DNA of 64,000 nt from Punctularia strigosozonata HHB-11173 SS5 (GCF_000264995.1 NW_006767440.1:463430-527429); one strand, 5' to 3'; positions 22,580 through 34,361 are shown, numbered from the stretch's first letter. The notes: generated from the letters alone by a model not told the origin. Translations and numbers: made by a program.

Positions 22580-23445
22580 TTTCTCAAATCACCGCCGGCG
22601 GTCTTACAGTTGGTACGTACCATCCCGGTTGGACCTTTTGTCCCGCATGTCTAATTCTGTGCGCCTCTAGTCATCCAACCCACATGGATTGTGGCTACCG
22701 GAGTTAACATATCCGCTCCGTCAAGGTCCGGTCCGCCGATACTCAAACGATTGCGCTCGCAACCTGGAATCGTGTCGGCGAAGGCAACCAATTGTGCCCT
22801 CCAAGATTTATTGCCTTAACACCGGTGTTTCGCAATTGGTGCGTTCTGTTCCGTTTGCAGCCTTGTGTTGCATGTCTAACAATACGCGCGACTTCAGTCG
22901 CAAAGTCCACACGGAGTGTTGTTAACAGGGTGAACATATCGGCAGAGTCAACAACCGGCACACCGGTACTCGAATGATCGCGCTTGCAACCTGCAATTGC
23001 GTAGGCAAAGTCGACCAAGTCGCCCCTCTTGCATTTTTTGCATTACCACCGGCGGTTTTACAGCTGGTGCGTGTCGTTCCATTTCCGCCCTTGCGCCGCA
23101 TGGCTAACAGTGTGTGCGCTTCTAGTCACTCAATCCATTCGGAATGTTGTTGCCGGGGCTGACATATCGGCTAAGTTAAGGTCCGGTCCGCCGATACACG
23201 AACAATCGTGCTGGAAACCTGCAATTACGTTGGAGAGTCGATCATTCTCGGACTTCTCCACCATCGCCGACGATTTCGCCGCTTGGTATGTACCATCTCA
23301 ATTGCACCTCGGTCCCTCATGTCTGACGCAGAGTGTGCTATTCGCCGTTCGACTCGCACCCGATTTCATCGACTGCTTGGACTTGGATGCAGTCAAAGCT
23401 CGATCCGCCGATGCCAAACAGTCGCCCTGACGGGTCGCAACCTTA
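22580..23445 (+). repeat. Four diverged tandem copies of a ~215-bp unit, each with a GGTACGTACC-like motif
   Basis: Units begin near 22580, 22800, 23010 and 23240. Shared blocks are ACCGCCGGCGGTTTTACAG (intact in units 1 and 3), GCATGTCTAAC, GTCCGGTCCGCCGATAC, and GCAACCTGCAATTGCGT-like sequence. Each unit has one GGTRCGT/GGTATGTACC element at its centre: 22613, 22838, 23067 and 23285. The array occupies the space between two divergently transcribed transposon genes, where shared regulation or transposase binding would be plausible. Confidence 0.7.
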
Positions 23446-23668
23446 TAGATCCGACCAACTCTGCGCTTTCCCACTCATCACTGGGTTGCATTGTTCTGTC
23501 TCAGTCACCACTCGGAATCTCGAACTTCAACCTCTTCTGCACGCTTTCAAATGCCTCAAACACGTTCTGGGGTGCGGGTAAGATGTTTGCTACATTGAGT
23601 GATATGTTTGGAATTGACATTTTCGAAAGAAGGCCCAGAATACAGTATTGTCTTTACCGCCTCCGGAG

Positions 23669-25997
23669 ATGAAGAAGAAGCGGGTATGCAGTATGTTATT
23701 TTCTGCGTATTCACAGCTAATGCTAGCTACAGAAGAAGAAAACGGCTCCACTTGTTAGTTCGGCACAGTCAGCGTGTGATGCAGGAGCGCCGGTAAGTGT
23801 TCTCAGCTCAACACCGTCGACAATAATGCTCAATATTCTCTTCTTTCAGCTTGCTCAATCTGAAGTTGAAGCTCGGGCGGCATCGCTGACCGAAGGAACG
23901 GTTGAGTTGCCAAAGGTGATTCTTTTGTGCATATCATATTCTATTTTGCTCACATTCGTAACCCCGTCTCATCAGGAAGCCCCAAAACCGACGCGAAATC
24001 AGAGGACGGCTAAAGTTGCAAAAACCGGCAAGAAGGGCAAGGTGAGATTCTTGAGCGCTTGTTATATATCAGGACAAAGGCTGAGTGTAAACTAGACGAA
24101 GATTGTACCGGCCAACGAAACGGCAAGCATCGACCATGACGCAGCTGACGGGTTGGTAAACATGGCGACATCGGATGCGCCTGTATCACCGGTCACTTCG
24201 TCGTTATCCTCGGTGCATAGCAGGATTGGCTCTCCCGCATTGGTCAACACTGTCGTGCCCCCGATGTCAATCGCCGAAACTCCCTCCGCCGTGGCGCAGC
24301 TGCCAAATGCGACAAACAGCATGGCGCACCGTTCGACATCTCTAGAAAGTCCACAGGGCTCTGTTGTGATACCCTCAGCTGCTGCCTCTGTCGCCAATCA
24401 CGAGGGGAATTCATCTGAATGTTTGCCCCCGGATGCTTCTTCATCGGCTGGGGAAACGTCGCATGCACAGGATGCATTAACTTCGTTTATGGCATCGATG
24501 ATCTCGGCGGAGGCTAGCGTACAAAAGGAGGTATGTGCCCGTTCTACCGGCTCTTCAATCTACAAAACTAACCGAACCCTTTTGCCTAGCGTACCGCAGC
24601 GGCAGAATTATACCGTTTTCCCGCGATTGCGCCTTGGAAATCTACGCTGCTAGCCCCACCAATCCAGACCACGCAAGGTGCAGGACTGGGTACAACCGAG
24701 CCTAGATCCACGAGCAAGGAAGCCGCCGTTGCATCTTATACTTTCCCCGATCCCTTCCCATTGACAACCGGTGCTCACGTTGTGCACAGCGCTCAGCCGG
24801 TAAGCCTTTGCGGGCATGTTGCTCGACGTGGTCGCTAACAACATGGTCTCCAGCCCGCTCCCCAGAGTTCGATTATCCCGAGTGTATCGCATGGCATCCC
24901 GACCGATCCAGACGCCAACCAAAACGGTCGGGACGGGGAAGATGACGCACAACATCTTGACTGCTCTCCAGCGCAGGCGCCTGATTGCGCCACCTTTTTG
25001 GAGCTCGACAAAGATGAGGACTGGGAAGACCTCGATTCTGACAACGTCGAGGAGGACGGCTCTGGTCCTTCCATCGGTGACGATCCACTCAGCCCAGACT
25101 CTCCAAACCGTCCCGGGGCAATCAGCGCGGAGGCCAAAGCAAAACTCGATAATTTTATCAAGTACGCGGATAAGTTCAAATTACAGCTCGCGAAGGAGAC
25201 GGGCAAGTCACTGGATGTCATTGCGAAGTGGATTGGCCGGCCGCCGCTAATATCGTCTCGCGCGGAGAACCGGTGGCAGGTATGGCAAGCGTGGTATGCC
25301 GCACATCATCCACAGATCAAGGCTACCGATGGTTCAGCCGTAGGTACGTATTTTGGTTCAGCCCACGTTTTCTCTTTTTCATTTCATTTGATGCAGCGGA
25401 GGACTCGGAGACGTTTGCGCGTCGCAAGAGGAGCGCATACTATGCACGTCTTGCTGGTCACAAGACTTGGCAAGAGAAGAAGGCCGCCATGCAAGACTGC
25501 TACGACTGGTGGCATACGAAACGCCAGGAATTCTTGGACAATCTTGTCGGGACGGGGAAAACTAGCAACTTAGTCACGGTTGCCGCTCGTCAGGTTGGCG
25601 CTATGGTGGGTTCTGTTGTGTTCGCGTTTCCTGCCCCGCTAATTCCTCGTCTTGGATCAGTCGGAGCATTGGCATTCACAGAGCGGACTCCATATCTTCG
25701 GCATCATAATTGACACCGCCGGCGGGAATTACATCATGACGGGAGGTTCCCCGCTCTGGCCGCGGCTCAAGGCAAGGTTTCCCAAGAATCTGCACAAGTA
25801 TATAATGGAATGCAGAGCCCTCGCTACGTATGTGCCGTTACCGTTCTGGAAAATGTTTCTTAAAAACAGTTTAGAATCTTGGAACAAAATGAGGATGGCT
25901 CACCTGCTGTCTCCGACGAACAACTACAAGGTCTCATACCTATGGACAAATCAGACGGTCCTGAAGATGATGTTCCTGAATTGGTCCTCCCGGACGA

Positions 25998-26034
<37 letters not shown>

Positions 26035-28530
26035 AATGACGACGACGACGACGACGAGACCAACGAGCTCTCCGCCGATGGCGTGCTTGACGAGAAGAAT
26101 TCCCGTGACGGCTGCGATAAGATATTGAGGCGTATCATATTGGCGCTGTGCAGTGAGTATCGCTGGCTCATTTACCGTGACTGCGCCATTTAATCCGCCG
26201 CTAGATGATATCGGTATACGCACCTCGAAGTTCAAATGGGGCACGATGTTGGAGTATCTCGTTACGAACGGGATCACATTATACAACTGGTGCCCCGAAG
26301 CCACTATGACGGAGATCAAAATCAAAGGACGGAAAGACCGAATCGCTTTCAACTTCCGCACAGGAAATAGTCTGAACATCAAGGCGATGGTCGAGAGGAA
26401 CAATGGCCCAGGGAGGTTGGTCATCAAGAGATGGGATGAAGGTTTGCGCCTACGTCATGCTATGTTTATGATGTTGCTAACGCACCATCCAGAAGTGATG
26501 AAGAAGCAGTGGCGCGAACGTGGGGATGTCCCTATTCTGCTTGCCTATATTCCTGCAAGCGGCTGGGGAGGCAAAGAAGATATCATCGACACTCCCTATG
26601 GACGTCAAATTGTTCTGTATCGCGCCCAGGCTACGCAGGCGTACTGCAATGCCGTCATCGAAGAAAGCAAACCTGCGCCTCCTGTGCCTGTTCGCGTCAA
26701 AGGTCGAGGCAAACAGAAAGCAGCTGACCAAGGCGCTCATGCGACGAAGACGAAACGCCAACGGTCTCAACCCGTACATCCCTCGCCGGTCGATACGCCC
26801 ACTTCTACTCTCAATACCGATCATTTAGCACGACCTTCTGGGTCCACGGAGCCCAAAGACGCGCGCAGGGGCCATATTTTGGGGACTATTACGACACACC
26901 ATCACTACGACAATCCGCTTCTCAAAGGACGAAAGAGGACAAAGGATCAGCTGTACATCGAATTGGACAGCAGTGACGAGGAGTCTGCGTGCTCTCCCAT
27001 CATTTCAGCAGTTGCAGCAAGGCCCACCGACCACCAGTCGGTGCAGCCGCCCCCCCAGGTACTCACGGGTGGATGGGTGCGTGTCTTGGGTATGTTCGTA
27101 TCGCATACTCATTGTTTGACCTATTCAGAATGGCGCCGACGTCAATGAAAGCAACGGCAATTATCTTAGCGGACATGGGCTACAGTACAATGAGGTGCGT
27201 TCATGATGCAATGCACTCGAATCCCATCTGACCTGTTGTCATTCAGCAAACCCTCTATCCCCCCCACGTCGGGTTCAATGACAACCCTATCTTTGGCATG
27301 CACATCAACGACCCGGCTCCAATAGCAGCACAGGTGCGCCACTGATCACTGCTCGTTTCATTGCATTTACGCATTCTGTCGCTGTCTCAGGCTGGCGCCG
27401 ACTTCATCGCCAACGCTCAATACGGGTTATATATCACACCACCCGATCATGCTGGCGATGGCTACGCCACACATTGGAATGGATTGGTGCAGGACCAGAC
27501 GGCGGCCCCGACTTACATTGATCCCTTGGCCACCGGCTCTCTTCCAACAATTCCCGAACCTCCGGGTGAGTGGTCAGAGTTTAACGCAGAAATGTCGGCT
27601 CACGTTCGCCTAGACACGGAATCAGGGAATGATCGCAACCCTAAACGCATTGCGCAGAGCTATCCTGGGGATGTACCGTCATCGACGCCAGTCATACAGG
27701 CCAAACGATTCAACGGCAACCCTGGCGATGTTGTGCACGCGTCGCAACCTCCCATTCGGACCATCAAAGGACCTCGGCCTCTACCCTTACCAAGAAGCAA
27801 TCAGGTGATGCGTTATGGGAACATCCCTGAAGAGACACGTCACAATGTGCCCCCCTTTCCCGCAGAGCTCCAGCCTTTCATGTATCCTGCTCAACCGACC
27901 AACTATCAATCGCATCCTCATCCTCCACGTCTCCATTGTGAGCTGCCACAAATACCACACGATGGCTCACAGGGACTCACGGTCCAACGTTGCGCTGACA
28001 CTGTGCATGGGCAAGCCTCATCGACACGCAAGCCGCTACCACTACCATCGGCTGTTGATTGTCTAACGGCACCTATCCAGGTCTGCCAGGAGCCGTCAGC
28101 GATGAGTCTCTGGCCTCCTCAGCATGGAAGCAACTCCGATAGCATGCCGAGGGATCAAGCGTCAATCAGCTTCCCTCCAGGCCGCTCCCCTTTATACGTC
28201 TCACCCAACCCGAACACCGCGTATTCGGGCCGTCCCCCCGCCCCGTCTATTCAGCAATCCTTCGCTTCCGCAAGACTAGTACGTGGAGTTGCGAACGATC
28301 AGCTCAATGACGCTCTTCAGATACCCGCACAGGCAAGCAATCTTACGAGTCTGCGTCAAGGACAGCCAGTCTTGTCCAATCGTCCTCAACCGCGTCCCAT
28401 CAAGAGGTCTCGGAGTGATTACGAGGGCCCAGAGGTGGACATGGATGCGCAGATCCGAGCTGAAGGCACGAAGCGTGCCGCTTACTTGCGCGAACAGGAT
28501 GCTAAACGGGCACGCACACAAGAATCATAG
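23669..28530 (+). CDS. Large transposon-borne protein of unknown function (~1,370 residues)
   Basis: About 15 exons join in frame through GT...AG introns. It begins MKKKRKKKTAPLVSSAQ, a strongly basic start likely to act as a nuclear localisation signal, with a second basic tract at KTGKKGK. The first exons are tiny, and their introns are all phase 0. A Ser/Ala/Pro-rich region follows, then acidic tracts, a probable folded part (AKAKLDNFIKYADKFKLQL, AENRWQVWQAWYAAHHPQ, DCYDWWHTKRQEFLDNL, HIFGIIIDTAGGNYIMTGGS), an (NG)n-Asp-rich spacer near 26000-26060, and WGTMLEYLVTNGITLYNWC. The last exon of roughly 380 residues is disordered and Pro-rich. I recall similar large, poorly characterised proteins in many Agaricomycetes, often next to transposons, but cannot name a family. 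Candidate roles are DNA binding or partnering the transposase. Confidence 0.72.
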
Positions 28531-28841
28531 ACTATTCATAACATATTAGCGGATAATGTCTTAGCGGAGTTATAATGCTATTGTCGAGAAACGCGCTAGT
28601 CGTTTTTCACCTGCCCGCAGCGAGCCTGAGTTATGCAAAGAGAAGAGATGGATACACGAACATGTTTGACATGCAACTTACAATGCAACGCAGTGTTCGC
28701 CTTTAACTGGATGCTCTACTGATATGCCTGATTGCCACGGCCCGTGCTTGTGTCTCCTTCGATACTTCGGTCAACTCCTCGCCGGGGGAGGGGGAGGGGG
28801 TACGAGATCACCACGCGAAGGATCCTCCCAGCGGCCGGCAT
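28531..28841. other. Spacer between the large transposon gene and the right terminal repeat
   Basis: Nothing recognisable except a G-rich run (GGGGGAGGGGGAGGGGG) at 28785-28801. Confidence 0.3.
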
Positions 28842-30840
28842 TAGTAGTGTCGTCCCGTGGTACGATTTAAGATGCCAGGGACGTACCATTGGGCAATCAG
28901 TTATGCCCCAGCGCAGCGCACGAAGTGCTGGTACGTCCCACTGTTCCCCTGGCGCGCAGGTACTTGATGGTGCGATGGGCAAGAGTGAAGAATGTACCAC
29001 GCAGCAGAGAAGCCCACGCTGGTACATCCCATTCTGGAGTCGACAGCACTGGCACGTCCCATCGTGCCAATGACACCGCTGGTATGTTCCAAATGGAACT
29101 GTCATACCGCCGGTAAGTCCCAATGCTCGATGGGGAGGTAGGGTATATACCAACGCACCGAGATCATCCATGGTAAGTCCCACAAGGGCCGTGGCAACTA
29201 CCAAAAGGCGGCAGCCACCATGGTAAGTCCCAACGAAGCTTCTCGACGATCATGGGAGATACCACCGTGTTCTTTCAGAGGGTGGTGCATCATTGGAATC
29301 ACGCCATGATCGTGCCTCCATGTCGGGTACGTACCACAGTGCATGGGACGACGGCCATACGATCGAGGATGACCTAACATCCCCGAACGTCGATATGGGT
29401 AAGACCCACGGTCGAGGCACACTCCTAGCAAGCAAAATCAGATCTCATGAAGGACCCCTGCACGATTTCAAAGGAGATCCCAGGAACGGTACGTACCAGC
29501 AGCGGTTGCGGACCGAGAATGCAAGCCAGGGCTGGACGCCCCCTGCTATGCCGGCGAGCGTTGCGTGGCGATTGACTGGCCGGTATGCTTTGCATATGCA
29601 CATATTTCGCCTCCACGGCGGCTGGCGATGNNNNNNNNNNNNNNNNNNNNNNNNNNNNNNNNNNNNNNNNNNNNNNNNNNNNNNNNNNNNNNNNNNNNNN
29701 NNNNNNNNNNNNNNNNNNNNNNNNNNNNNNNNNNNNNNNNNNNNNNNNNNNNNNNNNNNNNNNNNNNNNNNNNNNNNNNNNNNNNNNNNNNNNNNNNNNN
29801 NNNNNNNNNNNNNNNNNNNNNNNNNNNNNNNNNNNNNNNNNNNNNNNNNNNNNNNNNNNNNNNNNNNNNNNNNNNNNNNNNNNNNNNNNNNNNNNNNNNN
29901 NNNNNNNNNNNNNNNNNNNNNNNNNNNNNNNNNNNNNNNNNNNNNNNNNNNNNNNNNNNNNNNNNNNNNNNNNNNNNNNNNNNNNNNNNNNNNNNNNNNN
30001 NNNNNNNNNNNNNNNNNNNNNNNNNNNNNNNNNNNNNNNNNNNNNNNNNNNNNNNNNNNNNNNNNNNNNNNNNNNNNNNNNNNNNNNNNNNNNNNNNNNN
30101 NNNNNNNNNNNNNNNNNNNNNNNNNNNNNNNNNNNNNNNNNNNNNNNNNNNNNNNNNNNNNNNNNNNNNNNNNNNNNNNNNNNNNNNNNNNNNNNNNNNN
30201 NNNNNNNNNNNNNNNNNNNNNNNNNNNNNNNNNNNNNNNNNNNNNNNNNNNNNNNNNNNNNNNNNNNNNNNNNNNNNNNNNNNNNNNNNNNNNNNNNNNN
30301 NNNNNNNNNNNNNNNNNNNNNNNNNNNNNNNNNNNNNNNNCCTCCACGGCGGCTGGCGATGATTGACTCATAGATTCAGGTTATATCCATCAGTTTTTTG
30401 AAGAAATTGGAGGGGGGACGGCGGATGGAGCGGAGGCAAGCCATGTGCGCCACAATATGACCTACCTACCTGGTGCTAGCGTCCCAGCAGCGGGTGCTAG
30501 TATGACTCTAAGACCTCTCGGGCGGTAAATAGGATATCGTGCAGCGCGTGTGTTACCGTTTATGAATGTGCATACGCCTGCCGCGCATGCCCATCGTTAC
30601 ATATCCTAATCTCGAAGCTGAGTGCGCATCAGGTAGTGGGTTCACGATCCCGTAGCACTGGTAGCATGGTATGTACCCGGGCACAAAGCGGGACATCCCA
30701 GCGGCGGATGGCCTGGACAGCGGGTAGGACAGGAAGTACCAACAAATTGGAACGTACCGCCCCGGCGAGGCCTCCAAAGGACGACTTTCGCGCAGGGAGA
30801 TTCCGCCTTACTAGGGTCTGCCAAAGGGGTGGCTGAGGTG
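28842..30840 (-). repeat. Right terminal inverted repeat
   Basis: Reverse complement of 10938-12695, about 1.29 kb of known sequence plus a 710-base N run. The outer 43 bases match the left end exactly. It carries the same series of GGTACGTCCC / GGTAAGTCCC motifs on the plus strand, for example near 28885, 28931, 29021, 29051, 29112, 29171 and 29222. Confidence 0.9.
29631..30340. other. Assembly gap (710 N), probably spurious
   Basis: The 21 bases before the gap (29610-29630) are identical to the 21 after it (30341-30361), and the left terminal repeat is continuous across the equivalent point near 11410-11440. The two contigs most likely overlap here with no missing sequence. Confidence 0.75.
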
Positions 30841-30847
30841 CGATCAT
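30841..30847. repeat. Target-site duplication, right copy (CGATCAT)
   Basis: Identical to 10931-10937 and directly adjacent to the outer end of the right terminal repeat. Confidence 0.85.
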
Positions 30848-32625
30848 CCCCATGGTACTTCTCACTCGCTCTCTTTCTCTCTCACCAACACCGACCAGCG
30901 GGATCTATTGCTTTTACGGCGACCCACACAGCCGTGGGGCTCTGTGATCACGATGGCACAAATGCTCTGGCAGTAGTAGCTTCTCCGACCGAAGCACTTT
31001 CAGTACGTCGAGTCGGTAGAAAGGACTTGCACCTCCTGACTCCTGAAGCCGGAGCGAGAAGCGGCATCAAAGCAACAACCATTTCTCCTTGGATGATCGA
31101 GCTGTATCTCCTCCCCCTTACCTACTTATGCGGCCGACCTGACAGCATTGACTTGTTGCATCGTTTGATCACGATCGAAATAGGGAGATCAGGAACTGCC
31201 CCTGTCTGCCTCCGTGACGATGAAAATCCAGCAACAGCCCAACAATCCTCAGAAGGAAAAAAAAATCGATAACGCGGGCATCGCACGCATGTATCCGTAC
31301 GGCATCATAACATCCCAATCAGATTCGTACTCGACGCGTGACCCCAAGTACCACTGTGCAGCTCGGTGCCGCCGCATCGCCCCCGCCCGCTCGAGAGGAG
31401 TCCGAAACGCAAGAACGGAAAGGAAATCAGATCTCGAAGCTTGCTCCCGATCATCGATCATCCCCTCCCGAGTCCTGACGCAGCGCCACCCCGCCCCCGA
31501 CGACAGGCCTGCGAACCCGCCCGATGGCTGTAACACGACAACGTCGGGCCGGCCGGATAGGTTTCTCACTGGGATTGTTGTAGGAATATCTGCGGACCGC
31601 GATGCATTGCTACCTAGGGATGCGATGCGAGCCCTCCCAACCGTCGTGCAAAGCAGAAAGAAAGACGCCAACACAAAAAAAGGGGATACAGAAGAAATGC
31701 CGTCGGTAAGACTTGAGTCCGTCCGAAACCCGGGGAGTTGACAAGGAGCTGTCGTCAGAAGAAGGATGAGGACTCCGCAGACCACCTCCGGGGCGTACAT
31801 ACGTATGTGTTAGGTCGTATCCCCCCCACTTGACATCGGTTAACCTTCTCGAAGGACGACCACATCTTGTTGTATCCCCCCCACTTGACAACGGTTAACC
31901 TTCTCGAAAGACGACCACATCTTGTTGCATCTTCACTTGCACTTTGCTTGGGTTACCGTTGCCCGGCCGGCTTGTCTCATTACGATAAATGCATAGTTAT
32001 AAAGCGAATACACGCAACGTTCGACTGGCCGCTGGACGACGCTAGACCCGCAGTAAATCAAACCAGTCATTACGACGGACAGGCTGGATCACTCTGCCCG
32101 ATCCTACTAGCAGGGGTGCTCCTGTCTGGCCGCGGTATTCGCGGCACAACGGACACGGGAGCGATACGCATGCATCGACACTCTCCAAAACAGATGGAAG
32201 TCGGGCGCCGCAAGGAGTCGTCCGTGTCTTTTGCTAGATCCCCGCCACCGGCCTCGCAGAAGACACGGGTAAGAAAATGGTAGCAACGTTCCTTGAGTCC
32301 CTTTGACGCCAGCCGTCGTCTGACACCCCGCCGAGCTGGTGACTATCTCTCGAGAGCTACACTTATGACAGTCGTGGCCGACCGTCATGGTTGTCTAGCA
32401 ACGCCTTTGCTACTCCGAACCTGCCAACACCGTGACGTTCCCAGGACTCCTGACTCTAGAGCCTGACCTAGCCAGATGATCGATGGGGTAGGGGACTTTG
32501 AGCGGACAACCCAAGAGTCTACCAGAACGACATTATCACATGTCTTGATTTCATTTCTTATCCGTCCTTGGATAAATCCATTGCCCTGCTCACTCAAAGC
32601 GCGTATACAACCTGCGTGCTATTGT
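30848..32625. other. Displaced PKA upstream DNA and intergenic sequence
   Basis: Native DNA beyond the transposon. Several overlapping frames on both strands (31214-31800) lack family features, and I treat them as chance. The only structure seen is the 55-bp duplication at 31817-31926. Confidence 0.4.
31817..31926 (+). repeat. Two-copy 55-bp direct tandem repeat
   Basis: The units at 31817-31871 and 31872-31926 start GTATCCCCCCCACTTGACA and differ at only a few bases. They look like a recent local duplication. Confidence 0.85.
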
Positions 32626-34230
32626 CTACGCGAATGGCTTCGAGTCTTTGCTACGCGATACGTACAGCAATTCTCCGTCCCAGGCTACGACTGCGTCATT
32701 GTCAACCATCCAAGTCCTCCAATCCTCTGTCTGTAGCGCGGTATCCAACTTAACCCTCAACATCTTCTCTGATTCACGATACCTTTGTATCAACAGTATA
32801 GCACAGTGCTCGAGAAGGGAATGTAATATCTTGCGACCATGCTTTTTCAAATGAAGGTTGAGATTTCGAATCGAAGAGAGCTGAGACATCTCCGTGAGGA
32901 AGTCCATGACGCGCTGCATCGACGACGGTGATTTCATAGTATCACCATCATCTGGCAGAGTGATTTCAACTGTCACGACACGATCGAGGCACATGAGGCG
33001 GACGACGGGCAGGATTGGCACATGCGACCCATCGAATTTGAACAACTGCTCCTGTCGCCGCGGCAAAGCCTTTGACCTCCTAGCACGCCAGCGATTTGAA
33101 TACGCCGTGAGCTGGTAATTATGGAGCAGGGGTTGTTGCCATTCGACAACGAGCATGTATACCGGGGTGGAGCCCACCTGACAGGTCTGCTGGTCTTGCA
33201 TAAAAGTGGCCAAAGAAGACATCATGGACGCTTCTTCGTCTGACGAAGATAAGAAATCCACCGACAGAGAGAAAAGGGAGGGGCAGCGGATGTACCGGAA
33301 TAACTCAGACGTTCTTGCCCTTGGGCCATCCACTGATAGGGTGCGTAGCTGATCCACTACGGCGATATCGCTTGGTGGGTCATTCTCCTCCGAATTCGAA
33401 AGCCACACGTGATGGTCGTACGTATGTTGGAGCTGAAGCGTACGCAAAGCAGGCATGGACCTGAGAGCCGCAACGAGCTGTGGTCCACTGGGAAAACAAG
33501 CCGCGGCCAAAGCACCCAATTCGAGGACCGTCAAGTTTTGGACCAGTGCTGGACAGCACAACATATCCCATTTGAATGTCACTAGCCTGAGCGTGAGGTG
33601 GCGAAGCCGAGGTGCGTATAACCCGAGGAAGTTGTCCGGAAGGCGTATGTGCTGGTCCCAGGAAGCGATGATGAGGCATGTGGTGAGTTGTGGGGCGGCG
33701 GATGAGAGTCTGAGACGTGTTCGTTTGCGGCCTTCAGATATAGGAAGTAGTTTGATTGACCGAATGCGATCCATATGCGAGAGGGTGGTCTTCGTAGATC
33801 CGTGAGTTGGATATTTCAGGCGGCCTGCGTCAGAGAAATATAACGAGTGACCACCAGACCGCGACAAAAACAACTCAGTGAGTGGTTGAGTAGCACGAGG
33901 GAGTAGCGTCCAGAGAGCGGCGGTATCAAGGGCGACACTTCGCCAGTGTTGGCATACGTGCGAGAAGGCATGGCTGGAAGGGAAAGAGAATGGTGACTTC
34001 AGACGGGATACGCTGTACCGGAAGATGATGGATAGGACATCGGAGGAGAGACGAAAGATAGGTGCCAGCTCGTTGCGACGTCCTCGTAGTTCGCGTAGCT
34101 TTTCAAGCGTACTCTCGATCTCACGATCGATGCGGTGCCTCTCCGTGTTGCGAGTCGCGAATGGCAGATTCCAAGGGAGGACTTCTGATCTGGGATGTGG
34201 CGATAAGGTGAAATTCGAGCACAACAGCAT
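32626..34230 (-). CDS. F-box protein
   Basis: Probable substrate adaptor of an SCF ubiquitin ligase. It is a single reading frame of 534 residues. A short coiled segment (IDREIESTLEKLRELRGRRNELAP) precedes an F-box core (FRLSSDVLSIIFRYSV...SHVCQHWRSVALDTAALWTLL). A leucine-rich region of about 400 residues follows (FLGLYAPRLRHLTLRL, LVQNLTVLELGAL), and the C-terminus ends in WDGELLYVSRSKDSKPFA. This layout is typical of Agaricomycete F-box families. It shares many blocks with the F-box gene at 47712-49071 and with the fragments near 50 kb, so they form one local subfamily. It is transcribed away from the hydrolase gene, about 260 bp apart. Confidence 0.85.
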   Translation of the reverse strand: MLLCSNFTLSPHPRSEVLPWNLPFATRNTERHRIDREIESTLEKLRELRGRRNELAPIFRLSSDVLSIIFRYSVSRLKSPFSFPSSHAFSHVCQHWRSVALDTAALWTLLPRATQPLTELFLSRSGGHSLYFSDAGRLKYPTHGSTKTTLSHMDRIRSIKLLPISEGRKRTRLRLSSAAPQLTTCLIIASWDQHIRLPDNFLGLYAPRLRHLTLRLVTFKWDMLCCPALVQNLTVLELGALAAACFPSGPQLVAALRSMPALRTLQLQHTYDHHVWLSNSEENDPPSDIAVVDQLRTLSVDGPRARTSELFRYIRCPSLFSLSVDFLSSSDEEASMMSSLATFMQDQQTCQVGSTPVYMLVVEWQQPLLHNYQLTAYSNRWRARRSKALPRRQEQLFKFDGSHVPILPVVRLMCLDRVVTVEITLPDDGDTMKSPSSMQRVMDFLTEMSQLSSIRNLNLHLKKHGRKILHSLLEHCAILLIQRYRESEKMLRVKLDTALQTEDWRTWMVDNDAVVAWDGELLYVSRSKDSKPFA

Positions 34231-34361
34231 ACGAAAATGTTAACCTATGGTTGACTCTATCCATGTCTACGCGCCAATTTTGTCCCAATTGAGCTGACTT
34301 GGTGTGGGCAAAAGACAGATGAAGAACGAACGAAAACCAAACGACAAAGACGCTAGCGCAT

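Larger units (their letters stand above)
10938..30840. mobile_element. Giant KDZ-superfamily DNA transposon with long terminal inverted repeats
   Basis: A 19.9-kb (assembly length) DNA transposon. Its ends are inverted copies beginning CACCTCAGCCACCCCTTTGG, flanked by a 7-bp duplication CGATCAT. It carries a KDZ transposase, an Rpa3-like gene, two genes of unknown function, two arrays of diverged tandem repeats and many GGTACGTCCC-like motifs. Near-identity of the terminal repeats outside the gap edges points to a recent insertion. No TET/JBP dioxygenase, which accompanies KDZ elements in some Agaricomycetes, was recognised, and there is no Starship-type tyrosine recombinase. Membership of the internal genes is inferred from their position between matched ends and from the shared motif. 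Confidence 0.88.

Noticed and set aside
10938-30840. Could the large element be a Starship?
   Set aside because: Starships are led by a DUF3435-type tyrosine recombinase and lack long terminal inverted repeats. Here there is a KDZ transposase and ~2-kb inverted ends.
10938-30840. Expected TET/JBP dioxygenase partner of KDZ elements
   Set aside because: I looked for the His-x-Asp...His...Arg dioxygenase pattern in the internal genes and did not find it.
31214-31800. Overlapping frames of about 180 codons on both strands
   Set aside because: Mutually overlapping, no family motifs, no splice structure.
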